Assembly: GCF_902459465.1 (NCBI RefSeq)
Contig: NC_047076.1
Location: forward strand, 6,518,146-6,582,145
Length of the DNA stretch: 64,000 bases
Reading direction: 5' to 3'
Origin: Asterias rubens
Taxonomy: Eukaryota; Echinodermata; Asteroidea; Forcipulatida; Asteriidae
This document shows, piece after piece, positions 63,519 through 64,000 of the stretch; position 1 is the stretch's first letter; each line of letters starts with the position of its first letter. Below the pieces are notes generated by a model. That model did not search any database. It was not told where the DNA came from and was given only the letters and a program-made list of their open reading frames with translations. The position numbers were made by a program, and so were the translations under genes.

Positions 63519-63643
63519 AAAGTTTCCGTATGGCGCCACCACTTTTTCGTTCGAAATAAAATAATATAGTATCTAATTTACCTGATTGATGTATCCATTT
63601 TTGTAAAAGTGAGTGCAAAAGTGGTGGCGCCATACGGAAAGTT
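63519..63643. mobile_element. Hairpin MITE family H, copy 2
   Basis: Same arms and loop as copy 1 with only a few changes over ~125 bp (TTCGTTCGAAAT for TTCATTCGAAAT; GATGTATCCATTT for GATATATCCCTTT). Same orientation, 1.33 kb away. Confidence 0.9.
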
Positions 63644-64000
63644 ATCCGTGGGCAATTCCATGAAGAAGTGGACATGACCTCAAAATTTAGAATTGTGTTT
63701 TTTAAGTAAAAATTGGGCTTATATGGTAGCGTATCCATCAAATATTCAGGAAAAATTGTTTCAATGTCATGTCTTTGCAAGAAAGATTCTATAATTTTTG
63801 TGCCAACAATGTTTTATCATGAAATTATGTGCAACTTCAATTTACTACTGAATGGGGAAGATTACAAGGTATCAAATCCATATAGGATTATAGTCATATT
63901 TATTCATTGATTGCAGACGTGCCAACTAGTACGTTTTTCTCGTATTTCGTACGGGTTTTTGTAAGAAATACGGGTGTACGGGTTTTGCAAAAAAAATACG

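Noticed and set aside
1..64000. CRISPR arrays, operons, prophage or other prokaryotic systems
   Set aside because: Tandem repeats here lack the equal unique spacers of CRISPR arrays, and gene structure with many GT-AG introns is clearly eukaryotic.

Overview
This is a eukaryotic nuclear window: AT-rich, intron-rich and full of small transposon remnants. Two multi-exon protein genes can be read with confidence. Both have clear vertebrate counterparts: an orthologue of the actin regulator Cordon-bleu (COBL, + strand) and the ribosome-biogenesis factor NOM1 (- strand). The families recovered, tRNA-derived SINEs, non-LTR retrotransposon tails with a (TTA)n end, and many palindromic MITEs of a kind I associate with sea-star assemblies suggest a marine deuterostome, probably an echinoderm and perhaps an asteroid. 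The species guess comes from memory and is not proven by the sequence.

Layout. 1-17.9 kb has no gene I can support. It holds a hierarchical tandem satellite (1-960), two further tandem arrays (3.6-4.05 and 4.5-5.5 kb), two large elements with terminal inverted repeats (6.6-7.5 and 13.24-14.17 kb), three LINE fragments and tRNA-derived SINE pieces. 17.95-42.23 kb holds COBL: one 5'UTR/start exon and eleven more coding exons, 1489 codons in a continuous reading frame across GT-AG junctions. Its final exon is unresolved. 42.25-51.0 kb is intergenic and repeat-rich, with a C-rich strand, a ~115 bp minisatellite, a LINE 3' end and nested MITEs. 51.04-62.02 kb holds NOM1 in fourteen exons (883 aa) on the opposite strand, so the two genes are convergent. 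62.0-64.0 kb is the NOM1 5' flank, with two near-identical hairpin MITEs and one possible start exon of a divergent gene.

Function. The two genes are not an obvious pathway pair. Cordon-bleu family proteins work at the cell cortex in actin assembly. NOM1 works in the nucleolus, where its MIF4G and MA3 domains serve 40S ribosomal subunit assembly.

Most notable observations: (i) in NOM1 intron 5 the splice acceptor and first ~38 nt of exon 6 have been copied as part of an ~81-99 bp tandem repeat, giving four intact decoy acceptors upstream of the real one; (ii) the end of NOM1 exon 4 is duplicated inside intron 4 next to a four-copy 84 bp minisatellite; (iii) COBL exons 8-11 are all phase 1-1 and multiples of three, an ideal cassette-exon block; (iv) no WH2 actin-binding motif is visible in any COBL exon found here; (v) MITEs are densely packed and nested, with many copies inside the introns of both genes. 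I found no CRISPR array, operon or prokaryotic feature.
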